64,000 nucleotides of DNA from Neobacillus cucumis (GCF_016908975.1 NZ_JAFBEX010000004.1:62001-126000); one strand, 5' to 3'. Positions 27,550 through 36,977 are shown, counted from the stretch's first letter. The notes: generated from the sequence alone by a model not told the origin. Program-made: numbers and translations.

Positions 27550-28446
27550 TTATTTGTCTTCCGGAAAATAAGGGTTTAAATGGATTAATACTTCACGAAT
27601 ATTGTCATTTTGGTCCATGAGTGCACCCTTAATCGATTTTGCTAAATCATGCCCTTCTTTAATGGTTTTAAAATGGTCGATCGCAATCCGGAGATCCACT
27701 AATATGTAATGACCATGCTCTCTTGCCCGGATCCGGTCAATCCTTCTCACCTCAGGAAAATCCTTGATAACCGCGATATACTCCTGTAATATTTCCGAGT
27801 CAATATTTCGCTCTAAAAGAATATCAAATGCTTCGGTCATCATTTCTTTGGCAATTTTAAAAATTAAATAGGCAACAAAAACACTGGCCGCTCTATCACC
27901 GTACAGTAAAAAATGAATATCGAATTTTTCTCCGATGATAGTTAGGAACACCCCGATAGCGGCGGCAATCGATGCGACAATATCGGCTTTATGATCATAG
28001 GCGATCGCCTCAATCGCTTTACTGTTATTTTCATTGGCCACCTTCATTGAACTCCGATATAAAAGCACCTTTGCCCCAAACGAAAATAGTGCCACCCACA
28101 TCGCTAATAAACTGGGTGATTCGACCTCGTGAAAGAAACCGCTAATTCCTTCAAATGCCACATAAATGGCAACCAAGAACAGGAGGATTCCCACAATCTC
28201 CGATACAATGACTTCGGCCTTTCCATGTCCATATGGATGTTCTTTGTCAGCGGGTTTATTGGAGATTTTAATGACCAAAAGAACAATCACAGAGGCAAAT
28301 ACATCTGCCGCTGAATGAATACCATCTGCAAAGACGGCATCACTATGCCCATACCAACCAATCACAATTTTACCGACCGTTAGAATGACATTACTGATCA
28401 CACTTATCCAGGCTACTTTTTTAGCCAGAGCTTCTCTCATTACCAT
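27550..28446 (-). CDS. Cation diffusion facilitator (CDF) metal transporter
   Basis: A 298-residue CDF protein with about six membrane helices. The metal-site motif in helix 2 reads HSDAVFADGIHSAADVFAS, and the helix-5 motif is DHKADIVAS. A cytoplasmic C-terminal domain (about 205-298) contains REHGHYILVDLRIAID. It probably exports Zn2+, Mn2+ or Fe2+ in exchange for protons; the D-x3-D type sites do not settle which. ATG at 28446 has AGGTGG seven bases upstream. It lies directly upstream of the corA promoter, so both genes may belong to divalent metal homeostasis. Confidence 0.9.
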   Translation of the reverse strand: MVMREALAKKVAWISVISNVILTVGKIVIGWYGHSDAVFADGIHSAADVFASVIVLLVIKISNKPADKEHPYGHGKAEVIVSEIVGILLFLVAIYVAFEGISGFFHEVESPSLLAMWVALFSFGAKVLLYRSSMKVANENNSKAIEAIAYDHKADIVASIAAAIGVFLTIIGEKFDIHFLLYGDRAASVFVAYLIFKIAKEMMTEAFDILLERNIDSEILQEYIAVIKDFPEVRRIDRIRAREHGHYILVDLRIAIDHFKTIKEGHDLAKSIKGALMDQNDNIREVLIHLNPYFPEDK

Positions 28447-28623
28447 TAGTAAACCACCTTTAAGATAAAACCGTCACTGCCGGTATTTTAGCCAACAGTG
28501 ATCTCTTCTTTTCATACATTTATTCTTATTAGCTTAAAAATCATATCAAATATGACCTTGATGGGTCTAGAGAAAAACTCTTGCATCATTCAAGCAATGT
28601 TGGACTTAGGCAAAAAAATCCTC

Positions 28624-28761
28624 CTAATCCTCAAGCCCGTCTTTTTCTTTTTTAACCATTTCCATTTCTTCCACGACGGAAATCCGGTTAATTTGATCAT
28701 GGAGGTAATGAAATGCCTCGTCTAATTCTTCACGGGATGGAAATTCATCTTTTTGCTTCAT
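28624..28761 (-). CDS. Small hypothetical protein (45 aa)
   Basis: A 45-residue ORF beginning MKQKDEFPSREELDEAF, highly charged and probably helical. AAAGGAG lies 10 bases before the ATG. It is upstream of the CDF gene on the same strand with a 177-base gap that holds no other feature. Function unknown; the overlapping plus-strand frame looks spurious. Confidence 0.6.
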   Translation of the reverse strand: MKQKDEFPSREELDEAFHYLHDQINRISVVEEMEMVKKEKDGLED

Positions 28762-28856
28762 ACTGTCAATGCTCCTTTCAAATTTTTTAGGAGTAAGAAA
28801 TGTGAAATAAGAAAAAATACGGTTGTACCATTCATTTAATAAAAGGAGGATTTACC

Positions 28857-29072
28857 ATGGCGGAACATCAAAAAGCAAATCCGAAAAAAGAACTAGCCGG
28901 AAGTTTCTATCATCGAAGTTACTACGAAGAAAACGACGACCTATCTTCTGGTATTGCTACTTCTCATGAACAAGTGAGCGACGTGTATACAGAAGGAGAA
29001 ATCGGCGCCGTTATTGATGATGTGAATGGTAAGGATATTCCTATCGGAAAAACCGGCAATACAGAAAGCTAA
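28857..29072 (+). CDS. YozQ-like small protein (DUF4025 type)
   Basis: A 71-residue soluble protein. The central pattern GSFYHRSYYEENDDLSSGIA followed by THEQVSDVYTEGEI matches what I recall of the Bacillus YozQ/DUF4025 family. The ATG follows AAAAGGAGG. It is encoded opposite to its neighbours, and a long copy of the dispersed intergenic repeat begins a few bases after its stop codon. Function unknown. Confidence 0.7.
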   Translation: MAEHQKANPKKELAGSFYHRSYYEENDDLSSGIATSHEQVSDVYTEGEIGAVIDDVNGKDIPIGKTGNTES

Positions 29073-29077
29073 AAAAG

Positions 29078-29336
29078 AAAAGCGAAAGGCGCCCGCTAAT
29101 CGGCGACAAGCACAGGACAAGCCGGCCGGAAGGTTGTTCTTTAACCTTTTGGACGGATTGCTCTAAATGTGGAGGCGACTGTACTGGGACGAGGGCATAA
29201 GACACATCCTGTAAGAAGGCGTTTTTTGCCTTCTTCAGGGGGTGGCTTATGACCTAAGTCCCAAGGAGCCGCAACTGGATAAGTTTGTGACCTCGAGCCG
29301 ATGGCGCCTGTAGCTGGACAATTCTCAAGAAGGAAA
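29078..29336 (+). repeat. Dispersed modular repeat, longest copy
   Basis: It starts AAAGAAAAGCGAAAGGCGCC and ends GCGCCTGTAGCTGGACAATTCTC. Internal modules include GACAAGCACAGGACAAGCCGGCC, split by the hairpin AAGGTTGTTCTTTAACCTTTTGG, and an AGAAGGCGTTTTTTGCCTTCT hairpin. Ends and modules are shared with copies at 31895, 37421, 40303 and 56449. Confidence 0.75.
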
Positions 29337-29371
29337 ACAGCTCTCATTTGAAAGCTGTTTTCTTTTAGCCA

Positions 29372-30127
29372 TCATTTATCGTCGTCTACATATGGGTCAT
29401 GTTCGTAAGCTGGTAAATCACCGAAGATGGTCATGATTCCTTCCTCGTCTAAGGCATCTTCGTATTTTTCATGCTGGGCATTAGGATAAACAGTGATTTC
29501 TTTTCCATAAATATCATTCCCAACAAAGTTTTCGTAGTCCTCTACGTAGCCAATACCCTCTTCAGATTCACTATAAACATCGTTATAGTGATCTTTAGGG
29601 AACGCTAAGTCGGATGGAGTGTCTGACGTTCCCCATTCCGCGACGGTCTGCCAAGAATCCTCTGCATCAAAGGCAACATTTTCGTCTTTTTCATCCATAT
29701 CAAACTTACCAAATGGAGGCATGAGAACTCCCTCTTCGATGGGCCGGTCATGTGAGACATTTTGGTCAGGACTATGCTTAATACAGTAAGTGGTATTTGG
29801 CAATGCTTCTAACCTTTCTGAAGGAATCTCTTGGCCACATACCTCACATTTACCGTATGTTCCATTCTCCATTGCCTCTAGGGCACGGTTGATGTTACTT
29901 AATTGCAATTTATAGTGTTCTAGCAAGGCATTATCTTTTTCACGTTCATAAAGTTCTGTCGCATCGTCTGCTGGATGGTTATCATAGCTGGATAACTCCC
30001 CCATCGATTCATGATCATGAGCTCGTTCAAAACCGAAATGGTCGTTCTGGTCAAGCCTTTCCTTCACATCACTTTTTTCCTTTAATAATTGTAACCGTAA
30101 CTCAGCTAACTGCTGTGTTGATAACAT
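29372..30127 (-). CDS. yteA: YteA family DksA/TraR-type zinc-finger regulator
   Basis: A 251-residue protein. An N-terminal coiled coil (about 1-90) precedes a DksA/TraR zinc finger CEVCGQ..YCIKH, which is C-x2-C-x17-C-x2-H here rather than four Cys. The acidic C-terminal half is typical of YteA proteins. DksA homologues act at the RNA polymerase secondary channel; the role of YteA itself is not well defined, though it is linked to sporulating cells. ATG at 30127 follows AAAGGGG; an extension to 30151 is not supported. Confidence 0.82.
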   Translation of the reverse strand: MLSTQQLAELRLQLLKEKSDVKERLDQNDHFGFERAHDHESMGELSSYDNHPADDATELYEREKDNALLEHYKLQLSNINRALEAMENGTYGKCEVCGQEIPSERLEALPNTTYCIKHSPDQNVSHDRPIEEGVLMPPFGKFDMDEKDENVAFDAEDSWQTVAEWGTSDTPSDLAFPKDHYNDVYSESEEGIGYVEDYENFVGNDIYGKEITVYPNAQHEKYEDALDEEGIMTIFGDLPAYEHDPYVDDDK

Positions 30128-30350
30128 GTGATAACCCCTTTCAGAAAACACAATTCAACTTTTGATAGGACCATTAATGTTTTTTTTACTGTTCTTCTTT
30201 ATTTTCATTTTTTTCATGGTTGATTATGTAATGAAATTTTAATTCCAATAAATTTCCCTTCTGTTTTTAAAGACCATATCGAATAAGATTTAAAGGGTCG
30301 TGTATCTTAAGAATGAAAAAGTGAAAATGAAGAGAAAAGAGGAGATTATT

Positions 30351-30512
30351 ATGGTAAATGAAAACTTCGATCAATTTAGAAAAGTCGAGCTTAAACATCA
30401 AGGTAAATATATCGGAAGTGACAAAAATCAACAGCCCGGCCTGAATGACCCTGAATATAATAATCAATCCAATACCGATAAATCACCAGGTGCCACAGGT
30501 AGAGATCTCTAA
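30351..30512 (+). CDS. Small hydrophilic hypothetical protein (53 aa)
   Basis: A 53-residue Asn/Gln-rich hydrophilic protein beginning MVNENFDQFRKVELKHQGKY. AGAGGAG lies upstream of ATG 30351; a longer frame from 30300 has no ribosome-binding site. It ends 11 bases before the amino-acid permease gene. Its composition resembles small acid-soluble or stress-related Bacillus peptides, but I do not recognise the family. Confidence 0.6.
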   Translation: MVNENFDQFRKVELKHQGKYIGSDKNQQPGLNDPEYNNQSNTDKSPGATGRDL

Positions 30513-30523
30513 AGGAGAGTACA

Positions 30524-31897
30524 ATGAGTAAATCCAAATCCGGTGCAAACGAAAAAAACAATATGAAATGGTGGCAGCTGTCACTATTTGGAGTGGGCTG
30601 TACAATTGGAACGGGATTCTTCCTGGGTTCCGGTCTAGCCATAAGGATGACCGGACCTGCTATTCTACTTGCCTTTTTACTGGCTGCGCTTGGTACGTAT
30701 TTTGTTTATGACGCCTTATCCAAAATGACCGCAAAAGAACCTTTACAAGGTGGTTTCAGGTCCTATGCGAAGAAAGCCTATGGAAGATGGGCTGGCTTTT
30801 CCAGTGGCTGGGTCTATTGGTCCTCAGAGGTGCTGATTATGGGAAGCCAATTGACAGCCCTATCCATCTTTTCGCGTTTTTGGTTTCCTCATATTCCCTT
30901 ATGGATTTTCACGGCTATTTACGCTGTATTGGGATTAACGATTATTTTAATCGGTGTAAAGCTGTTAAATAGGCTCGAAAATATTTTAGCCATTTTAAAA
31001 ATTTCAGCGATCACCATGTTTATTGTGATTGCTTTTTTAGCCATTTTTGGAGTGATTGATGGAGAGAGTCCAATTCAGTTTCCGAATAGTGCCAATGAAA
31101 TCATTCCGCATGGGTTTACGGGTTTATGGTCAGCTGTTATTTTTGCCTTTTATGCTTTTGGAGGGATTGAAATTTTAGGGTTAATGGCTATGCAATTAAA
31201 AGATCCAAGTGAAGCACCAAAGGCTGGGAAAGTGATGCTGTTTACCCTCATGTTTATTTATGTGCTGTCGATTGGTTTGGCTGTTATCATGGTACCCTGG
31301 AATCACTTTAACACAGAGGAGAGCACCTTTATCGTCGCCTTGAATTCCTACCGGCTGTCTTTTGTTCCTCATTTCTTTAATGCCACTTTAATTATTGCTG
31401 GATTTTCAACCATGACCGCCTCATTATATGGAGTTACAAGTGTTCTTGAAACCCTTGGTAAAGAGAACGATGCGCCTGTCTGCTTTGCGAAAAAAGGAAA
31501 ACTAAAGGTACCATTATGGACGCTAATCATTACCATGCTCGGAGTAACGGCTTCGATTATCTCTGCCTTGTTACTGCCAAATAAAATTTATGAGTGGGTA
31601 ACAACCGCTGCTGGATTAATGCTTCTTTATAATTGGCTGTTTATCCTAGCCTCCTCAAGGAAAATTTTAGAATTAAAGGCAAAGGAAAAATTTATGTATA
31701 CCATTGGAGCGGTTATTATCTTAATTGCGGTTAGTGGAACTTTATTTCATGCCACTAGCCGGCCAGGCTTTTTTATCAGCTTAGCTTTTATCGGAGTCAT
31801 CGCGCTCATTACCTTCATTCTGAGTTTTAAATGGAGAAAGGAACAAACAAAAGAAAAGAGTAAGCGTAAAGTACTAAAACCTTGGCCGACAGCATAG
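30524..31897 (+). CDS. APC superfamily amino-acid permease
   Basis: A 457-residue permease with about 12 membrane helices. Helix 1 has the substrate-site motif GVGCTIGTGFFLGSG, which fits the APC (amino acid-polyamine-organocation) superfamily, and helix 6 contains FAFYAFGGIEILG. The amino acid carried cannot be inferred. AAAGGAG precedes ATG 30524. The TAG stop codon (31895-31897) is the first three bases of a dispersed repeat copy, so the C-terminus may have been set by insertion of that element. Confidence 0.88.
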   Translation: MSKSKSGANEKNNMKWWQLSLFGVGCTIGTGFFLGSGLAIRMTGPAILLAFLLAALGTYFVYDALSKMTAKEPLQGGFRSYAKKAYGRWAGFSSGWVYWSSEVLIMGSQLTALSIFSRFWFPHIPLWIFTAIYAVLGLTIILIGVKLLNRLENILAILKISAITMFIVIAFLAIFGVIDGESPIQFPNSANEIIPHGFTGLWSAVIFAFYAFGGIEILGLMAMQLKDPSEAPKAGKVMLFTLMFIYVLSIGLAVIMVPWNHFNTEESTFIVALNSYRLSFVPHFFNATLIIAGFSTMTASLYGVTSVLETLGKENDAPVCFAKKGKLKVPLWTLIITMLGVTASIISALLLPNKIYEWVTTAAGLMLLYNWLFILASSRKILELKAKEKFMYTIGAVIILIAVSGTLFHATSRPGFFISLAFIGVIALITFILSFKWRKEQTKEKSKRKVLKPWPTA

Positions 31898-32108
31898 AAA
31901 AGCGCAAGCGCCTTGGTCAGCCCCGATATAGGGAGAGTTATCGATGGCAAGCAAAGCGAAGCCAAGATTAGTCTCCCTTAATGCGAACAGAAAACGATAG
32001 TTTTCTGTAGCCAAGCATAAGACTCTCAGGGAAAGAAGGCGTTCTTTGCCTTCATTCCCTGAGTGGCTGTAGACCATCGAGGGGCTAGGCGCTGGGGCTA
32101 GACAATTT
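31895..32108 (+). repeat. Dispersed modular repeat copy
   Basis: It begins TAGAAAAGCGCAAGCGCC at the permease stop codon and ends GGCGCTGGGGCTAGACAATTTTC. The GGGAAAGAAGGCGTTCTTTG hairpin module seen at 40303 is present. The terminal AAGCGCC and GGCGCT segments are complementary, so the whole unit can fold. Confidence 0.8.
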
Positions 32109-32141
32109 TCAAAGTCGAAAGTTATAATTTTTTTCCAAAAT

Positions 32142-32171
32142 AAAAAGTCAGCTTATACAGGCTGACTTTTT
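32142..32171. terminator. Bidirectional terminator between permease and LysE genes
   Basis: An 11-bp stem AAAAAGTCAGC (32142-32152) pairs with 32161-32171, with A and T runs on both sides. Confidence 0.9.
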
Positions 32172-32174
32172 ATT

Positions 32175-32801
32175 TTAGCCAAAAAGGTTATGAAACGCTT
32201 GCATTCCAAAGTATATTCCAAAGCCGATTAGTGAGACTCCGGATAGACAAGAGATAACCACTAGTAAGTGGGTGGTTAAAAATTTACGGAAACTGCTGGA
32301 TACTCCTGCCATGGTAATATCCCAAATTAATAGACCAATAAAAATGGCACTGCTATAAAGGATTAATTGACTGGTCTCGTAAGTAGCAGCTGTTTTTGCC
32401 AGTACCGACCCATATATACCTAACCAAAAGAGGATTGTTAGGGGATTGGAGATGGACATCAGAAATCCAGAAAAGAACGATTTATAAAGCGGTTCCTGCC
32501 CTCTAGCATATTCTAAATTGATTTTCCCGGCATTCATAAAGGTCTCGATCCCTGTATACATCAAGACAAAACAGCCAAAGAACCACAGAAAGGTTTGCAT
32601 AAAATCTGTTTCGAGGAATTGAACCACCCCTATGTACACCACAAGCATATATATTCCATCTGCTACAACCGCTCCTACCCCAATTAGCCATGAATGCATA
32701 AAGCCATTTCGAATTCCTCGATCAATTTGGGCCGCATTGATGGGCCCAATTGGAGCGGCAAGCGATAAACCTAATAGGATATAACTTAAAAATACATTCA
32801 T
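32175..32801 (-). CDS. LysE family amino-acid exporter
   Basis: A 208-residue membrane protein with about six helices. The N-terminal signature SLAAPIGPINAAQIDRGIRNG is the LysE/RhtB motif. These proteins export amino acids such as lysine, threonine or homoserine lactones. ATG at 32801 follows GGGGGGAGAGG; the upstream in-frame start is not supported. It is separated from the upstream YkoS-like gene by about 130 bases. Confidence 0.88.
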   Translation of the reverse strand: MNVFLSYILLGLSLAAPIGPINAAQIDRGIRNGFMHSWLIGVGAVVADGIYMLVVYIGVVQFLETDFMQTFLWFFGCFVLMYTGIETFMNAGKINLEYARGQEPLYKSFFSGFLMSISNPLTILFWLGIYGSVLAKTAATYETSQLILYSSAIFIGLLIWDITMAGVSSSFRKFLTTHLLVVISCLSGVSLIGFGIYFGMQAFHNLFG

Positions 32802-32935
32802 AAATACCTCTCCCCCCAAAGCAACGGATAGATGCCTGTCTATCCATTTTTATGCGTAGAGGAAGGGTTGTACGACAAAAATTGAAAAAAGCTTTTCTAT
32901 TTTCAAAAGAAAACAGAAGTAGATACTGGCCTATT

Positions 32936-34612
32936 CTACATCGCTTTATATAAATAGATTTTCCAAGCAGCATTTTTGGAAACAAACACCTTCTCCAGCA
33001 AAAGTTTATTCTGCTTGGCGTTATCAATGGGGATGGCTGAAAAGATAAATCGCCCGCCCATCTCTTTAAACACTTCTGTATTCAGCTCTAAATTTTTTAG
33101 GTGCCTCTTGGAATCTTTTTTAATCATATATCTTTTTCCAAGTTGGGCTGTAAAAAGATAGCAGCGCCCGCCCCACTTGTCATAATATTTTTCGATCGTT
33201 TTATTTTTGGCTAATTCTTTATCAATGATTTTCCTAAATTGATGCTTATAGCTTAATGGATAGAAATTATTATAGGTATCAATCGTATAGAAACCGTTAT
33301 ATTGGGAGATGGCTGGATGAATCCCGATACTAGCGACCCGGTATTGCTCCGGTTTTAGACCAATGTAATCCTTTACTTCGGTAAATAAATCTTGTGCAAA
33401 AAACTCCTTGACCGTAGGCTTTTCCCGATAAATAATTTCATCATTTAATGAGCCTAGAAAGACAATTTGGGCAATCACCAACAATTTGGCAATTTTGACT
33501 CCGTCAAGCCCATGGAGAGCTATTATTTTTAACGAAAGGGCAAAGCTGCTATAGATCACCATAGGTCTTAAAAAATGATACCGGGCAAAATTAAAGGTAT
33601 CTAAAAAATGAAAGATTTTGGTTAAGGGCAGCCAGCCTTGATAGAACCAAAACGCATACCATAAGGACAAGACAATATTAAGTCCGAATAAAAAGACGAA
33701 CAGCTTTTCCTGCTCCCAAAGTTTTTTCTTATAAACAATGTAAATTGCTATAAAAGTAGCAGGGAGAATGATAAGGGTGTGAACGGTCATCACATGTGTA
33801 TGCCCAAGTAAATAATTTTTCACAAACAGCCTGACCGAACGCCAAAAAGGCAGATGGGCATGAAAGTATTCATCCCGGCTGTTTGGTGCGGAGGAAAACA
33901 AAAAGGAATAAACTAGCCGATATTCCACCAGCATAAAAATTCCTGACATATAACCAATCCCAAATAAAAAGCGAAGGTTCCATCCTCTTCCACGGGCTAC
34001 ATCCCACAACCAAAAAATCCCCATCGCGCTAAGAAAAAAGAAAAAACCTAACACAATGCTTGCGTACAATGGAAGTAAAGTCAAAACAAGATAATCTTTC
34101 CATGTATCCTCATGCTTGCGTATATTTAAAAACGCCCAAAGCGCCAATGGCATTCCTAAAGTACTTAACATTCCTGATGGCCAAAAAGGGGTCAACGCAA
34201 AAGCCAAGGAGGTTCCGATTTTGATCGCAAGCCATTTTGAATTTTGCATAAAGTGATCTTTCAATAATAAATACATACCAAAAAAAGCGACAACCCTTGT
34301 AAGTGCTTGACTTAATCCGTAGGCAATCATCGTCGGGAAGAAAGCATATAACCAGACAATCACACTATATTCTGTTCCGAATGCATTCCTCGATAATTGT
34401 CCATTTATAATTTGCGGAATCACGGCATTCACGCCGCCAAACATTTCTCCACTTCTTGCTAATACCTTATACCAAGCTAAATTGGAATCAAGATTATCAT
34501 GAACCCGAATATGGGCATTTTCTTGCAAAATAAACAGTGGAGAGAGATAGACCGCAAGCACGATTAAAGCGAAAAGGATGTATCTGCGTTCCTTTTTCGT
34601 TTCAATAACCAA
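32936..34612 (-). CDS. YkoS-like polytopic membrane protein (DUF6044 type)
   Basis: A 558-residue membrane protein with 10-12 hydrophobic segments and a soluble C-terminal domain from about 390. The segment ENAHIRVHDNLDSNLAWYK, just after the first helix, matches my memory of B. subtilis YkoS and has the Asp/His pattern seen in the first loop of GT-C glycosyltransferases. A cell-envelope glycosyltransferase role is possible but unproven. The start is TTG at 34612, supported by AGGGGTG six bases upstream. Confidence 0.65.
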   Translation of the reverse strand: MVIETKKERRYILFALIVLAVYLSPLFILQENAHIRVHDNLDSNLAWYKVLARSGEMFGGVNAVIPQIINGQLSRNAFGTEYSVIVWLYAFFPTMIAYGLSQALTRVVAFFGMYLLLKDHFMQNSKWLAIKIGTSLAFALTPFWPSGMLSTLGMPLALWAFLNIRKHEDTWKDYLVLTLLPLYASIVLGFFFFLSAMGIFWLWDVARGRGWNLRFLFGIGYMSGIFMLVEYRLVYSFLFSSAPNSRDEYFHAHLPFWRSVRLFVKNYLLGHTHVMTVHTLIILPATFIAIYIVYKKKLWEQEKLFVFLFGLNIVLSLWYAFWFYQGWLPLTKIFHFLDTFNFARYHFLRPMVIYSSFALSLKIIALHGLDGVKIAKLLVIAQIVFLGSLNDEIIYREKPTVKEFFAQDLFTEVKDYIGLKPEQYRVASIGIHPAISQYNGFYTIDTYNNFYPLSYKHQFRKIIDKELAKNKTIEKYYDKWGGRCYLFTAQLGKRYMIKKDSKRHLKNLELNTEVFKEMGGRFIFSAIPIDNAKQNKLLLEKVFVSKNAAWKIYLYKAM

Positions 34613-34682
34613 CTTCTACACCCCTATGTTCAAGAATTCTTCCATTATAAAATTTACCGAAGAGTTGAAAATTATACCAAAA

Positions 34683-34846
34683 AGGAACAAAAGCGCAAGC
34701 GCCCGTTAAGCGACGTATGGAATGGAGCACATCGACTGAGATAAAGGAAACACCGAGAGCGACAGCGATTCGATGTTGACTTATCGTAGAGAGATGGGCG
34801 AAGTACACTAGTCGCTGGGCGCTGGAGCTGGACGTGTATGAACCTG
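34683..34846 (+). repeat. Dispersed repeat, ~160-bp form
   Basis: This copy is nearly identical to 53213-53371. The ends AGCGCCC-GTTA-AGCGAC and GTCGCTGGGCGCT are complementary apart from the GTTA bulge. Inside is a second hairpin around AACACCGAG..TTCGATGTT. It lies upstream of the YkoS-like gene in non-coding DNA. Confidence 0.85.
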
Positions 34847-34898
34847 TAAAATAGTTATCCACAAGTACTAAATCTAAAATTTCCCAGTCTACGGAAAA

Positions 34899-34922
34899 AC
34901 CTTCCAGTTTGCCTGGAAGGTT
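34899..34922. terminator. Hairpin, possible terminator
   Basis: A 10-bp stem AACCTTCCAG (34899-34908) pairs with 34913-34922, followed by TTTCCGTTTT. A decayed relative lies at 35588-35628. The rest of 34930-35128 shows nothing I can support. Confidence 0.5.
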
Positions 34923-35127
34923 TCCGTTTTGAAGTGCCTTTCTACAAATAGGTGCCGAAATAACAGTCGTATAGCATCGTTATTGGTATATAAAAAAGTA
35001 AAACCTCACTTACTTGTGATACGGTTTACCGTAATACATCAAAATAAGGTTCTCTTGGATTTTTGATATAAAACTCACTCCCTTTTAAATAAGATGTCTT
35101 GTCCTTAATCAAGTAACCAGCATAAGT

Positions 35128-35320
35128 AAAATAAGCGGAGATTTTCCGGTTAGATGTAGCATGGAGCTCGTTTCGGGGTAAATAAGCGTAGGATTTCCGC
35201 TTATGCAAAGCAAAATTCCCTATTTTCGTATTTTTTCGAGTCAATAGGCGGAATCTCTCCGTCTATTTAAGCTATTTTTTATTATAATTAATAATTAAGC
35301 GAAATTTTTCCGTCTATTTA
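35128..35320. repeat. Four short palindromic repeats of AAGCGGAnATTTTCCGCTTA type
   Basis: Degenerate copies lie near 35131, 35184, 35245 and 35294, spaced 50-60 bases apart. Each is a small inverted repeat built on GCGGA/TCCGC or its variants. An open frame of 72 codons crosses this area on the minus strand but appears to be translated repeat. The area from 35330 to 35580 shows no gene. Confidence 0.5.
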
Positions 35321-35631
35321 TCTGATCAGTTGCTTAATCTGATCCCCCACCCGATAAGTGCGGCCTCACTCAATCCTAAATGTGGGAATCAGCAGCTTAA
35401 GATCAATAAAATTGGTACTAAAAATGGCACTGCTGACTCTCTTTTTAAATTGTACAATACTAATTGCCCATCATAATAATGATGTAAATTACTATGCCAA
35501 AGTGATTAGAATTCTGTAGAAACCTTGATAAATAGAGAAAAAGACGTATGTCAATTCTTGTGTCTTTAAATAAAATAGTACCCGAAAACGGAACCCTTTA
35601 AGTTTACCTGGAAGGTTTCGTTTAAGTGAGC

Positions 35632-35796
35632 TTATCTTTTGATCATCTTACAATGATAAACGTTTAATAGTGAATCGAGTTTCTGGCTGCATTTAACTAC
35701 GTTTGGGTTAGAATAGCCAAATTGATGGGCTAACTGAATCATTTCTAATCTGGTGCTTTCAATATTTAGTAATAGTGAAGACATACTTGTTTTCAT
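35632..35796 (-). CDS. Spo0E-like aspartyl-phosphate phosphatase
   Basis: A 54-residue two-helix protein, too short for routine calling. The pattern I-x3-R-x2-M-x3-A...G....V-x3-SQKLDSLLNVY matches Spo0E family phosphatases, whose S-x-x-LD motif contacts Spo0A~P and removes phosphate, holding back sporulation. The family consensus is SQELD; here it is SQKLD, a conservative departure that should be noted. AGAGGG precedes the ATG at 35796. It is monocistronic, with a weak hairpin downstream near 35588-35628. Confidence 0.8.
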   Translation of the reverse strand: MKTSMSSLLLNIESTRLEMIQLAHQFGYSNPNVVKCSQKLDSLLNVYHCKMIKR

Positions 35797-35987
35797 CTGC
35801 CCAACCCTCTTTCACTTTTTGACCTAACCATATTATTATTCATTTTTGCAAAAGAAAACAAGTAGGTTTGCCACTGGATAATCCAACATTTTGTGAACTT
35901 TGACCCATAAACCGAAAACATCTGGTAAGGATTATGAGACTTAAGACTTTTGACCATAATAGAAATAGAGAATCGAGGTGAAAGTTT

Positions 35988-36977
35988 TTGCCAAACAAAG
36001 TTTATATTGGCTTTTTACGCTTGCCGCTTCTAGTTCGTATCCTCATGATGGCCTTATTGGTCTTTTTAATATTCGGAATTTCCATCCATTTTTTAGAACC
36101 CGATACCTTTCCAACCATCTTTGATGGAATTTGGTGGGCGATTATTACCGCCTCTACTGTCGGATATGGTGATTATGTGCCACACTCCATTTTGGGAAGA
36201 TTAACCGCTTTAATCTTAATTTTATTTGGTGTGGCCTTTGTCTCTTCCTATTTTGGAACTTTAGCCGCCGCGGCTGTGACCAAACAAGATGCTCTCTCAG
36301 AAGGGAAAATCCCATTTAAAGGAACAGGTCATATGATTATCATAGGCTGGAATGAAAGATCAAAGGAACTGATCCATAAGCTCACGAGTGGAAACTCCCA
36401 GCAATTCATTGTTTTAATTGATGAAACACTTGAATCCAATCCCGTAAAATCAAGATTTGTTCATTTTATTCAAGGGAAAGGACATGTGGATGAAACCATT
36501 ATTAAAAGTGATATTAGAAATGCGGATAAGGTATTAATTACAGCAGATCGTGGAAGTGATGAGCTCCAAGCTGATATGAACAGCATCTTAACATTACTCA
36601 CGATTAAAGGACTATGTACTCAAGTAAAGTGCATTATTGAAATATTAACGGCAGAGCAAGTGGTCAATGCTAAACGAGCAGGAGCCGATGAGGTCATTCA
36701 ATCAAATAAATTAACAAGTGTTTTTATGATGAATAGTCTACATTCAGAAGAAGACGGACTATTATTAAATTTGATTCACCAACTGCAAGAAGGGGGCAGG
36801 CTTTTGTCCTCTCCCGTAAAAAAAGCAGCTATTGGGGAAAACTTCAGGAATATAAATCTAGCTCATTTGGAAGATGGCCTTTTACTAATCGGATTAAAAA
36901 GGGGGGATGATATGATTCTCAATCCGCCCCACACTATGGTCATTGAAGAAGATGATCAATTATTAACATTTAAATAA
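35988..36977 (+). CDS. yugO: Potassium channel with RCK (TrkA-N) domain
   Basis: A 329-residue K+ channel. Two membrane helices flank the selectivity filter TVGYGD at about residues 58-63 (ITASTVGYGDYVP). The cytoplasmic RCK domain begins at about 110 with GHMIIIGWNERSKEL, a variant Rossmann motif. Length and context match B. subtilis YugO, which carries potassium signalling in biofilms. The start is TTG at 35988 with GAGGTG upstream. It is convergent with yugN and the two stop codons abut. Confidence 0.9.
   Translation: MPNKVYIGFLRLPLLVRILMMALLVFLIFGISIHFLEPDTFPTIFDGIWWAIITASTVGYGDYVPHSILGRLTALILILFGVAFVSSYFGTLAAAAVTKQDALSEGKIPFKGTGHMIIIGWNERSKELIHKLTSGNSQQFIVLIDETLESNPVKSRFVHFIQGKGHVDETIIKSDIRNADKVLITADRGSDELQADMNSILTLLTIKGLCTQVKCIIEILTAEQVVNAKRAGADEVIQSNKLTSVFMMNSLHSEEDGLLLNLIHQLQEGGRLLSSPVKKAAIGENFRNINLAHLEDGLLLIGLKRGDDMILNPPHTMVIEEDDQLLTFK

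Noticed and set aside
28498-28725. 75-codon plus-strand ORF
   Set aside because: It overlaps a better small gene on the minus strand (28624-28761) and lacks a ribosome-binding site.
31874-32077. 67-codon minus-strand ORF after the permease
   Set aside because: It is read-through of the dispersed repeat copy with no start signal.
34602-34862. 86-codon minus-strand ORF
   Set aside because: It covers the ~160-bp dispersed repeat, and the same frame is broken in the copy at 53213.
35026-35244. 72-codon minus-strand ORF
   Set aside because: It lies over short palindromic repeats, has no Shine-Dalgarno site and an unlikely composition.
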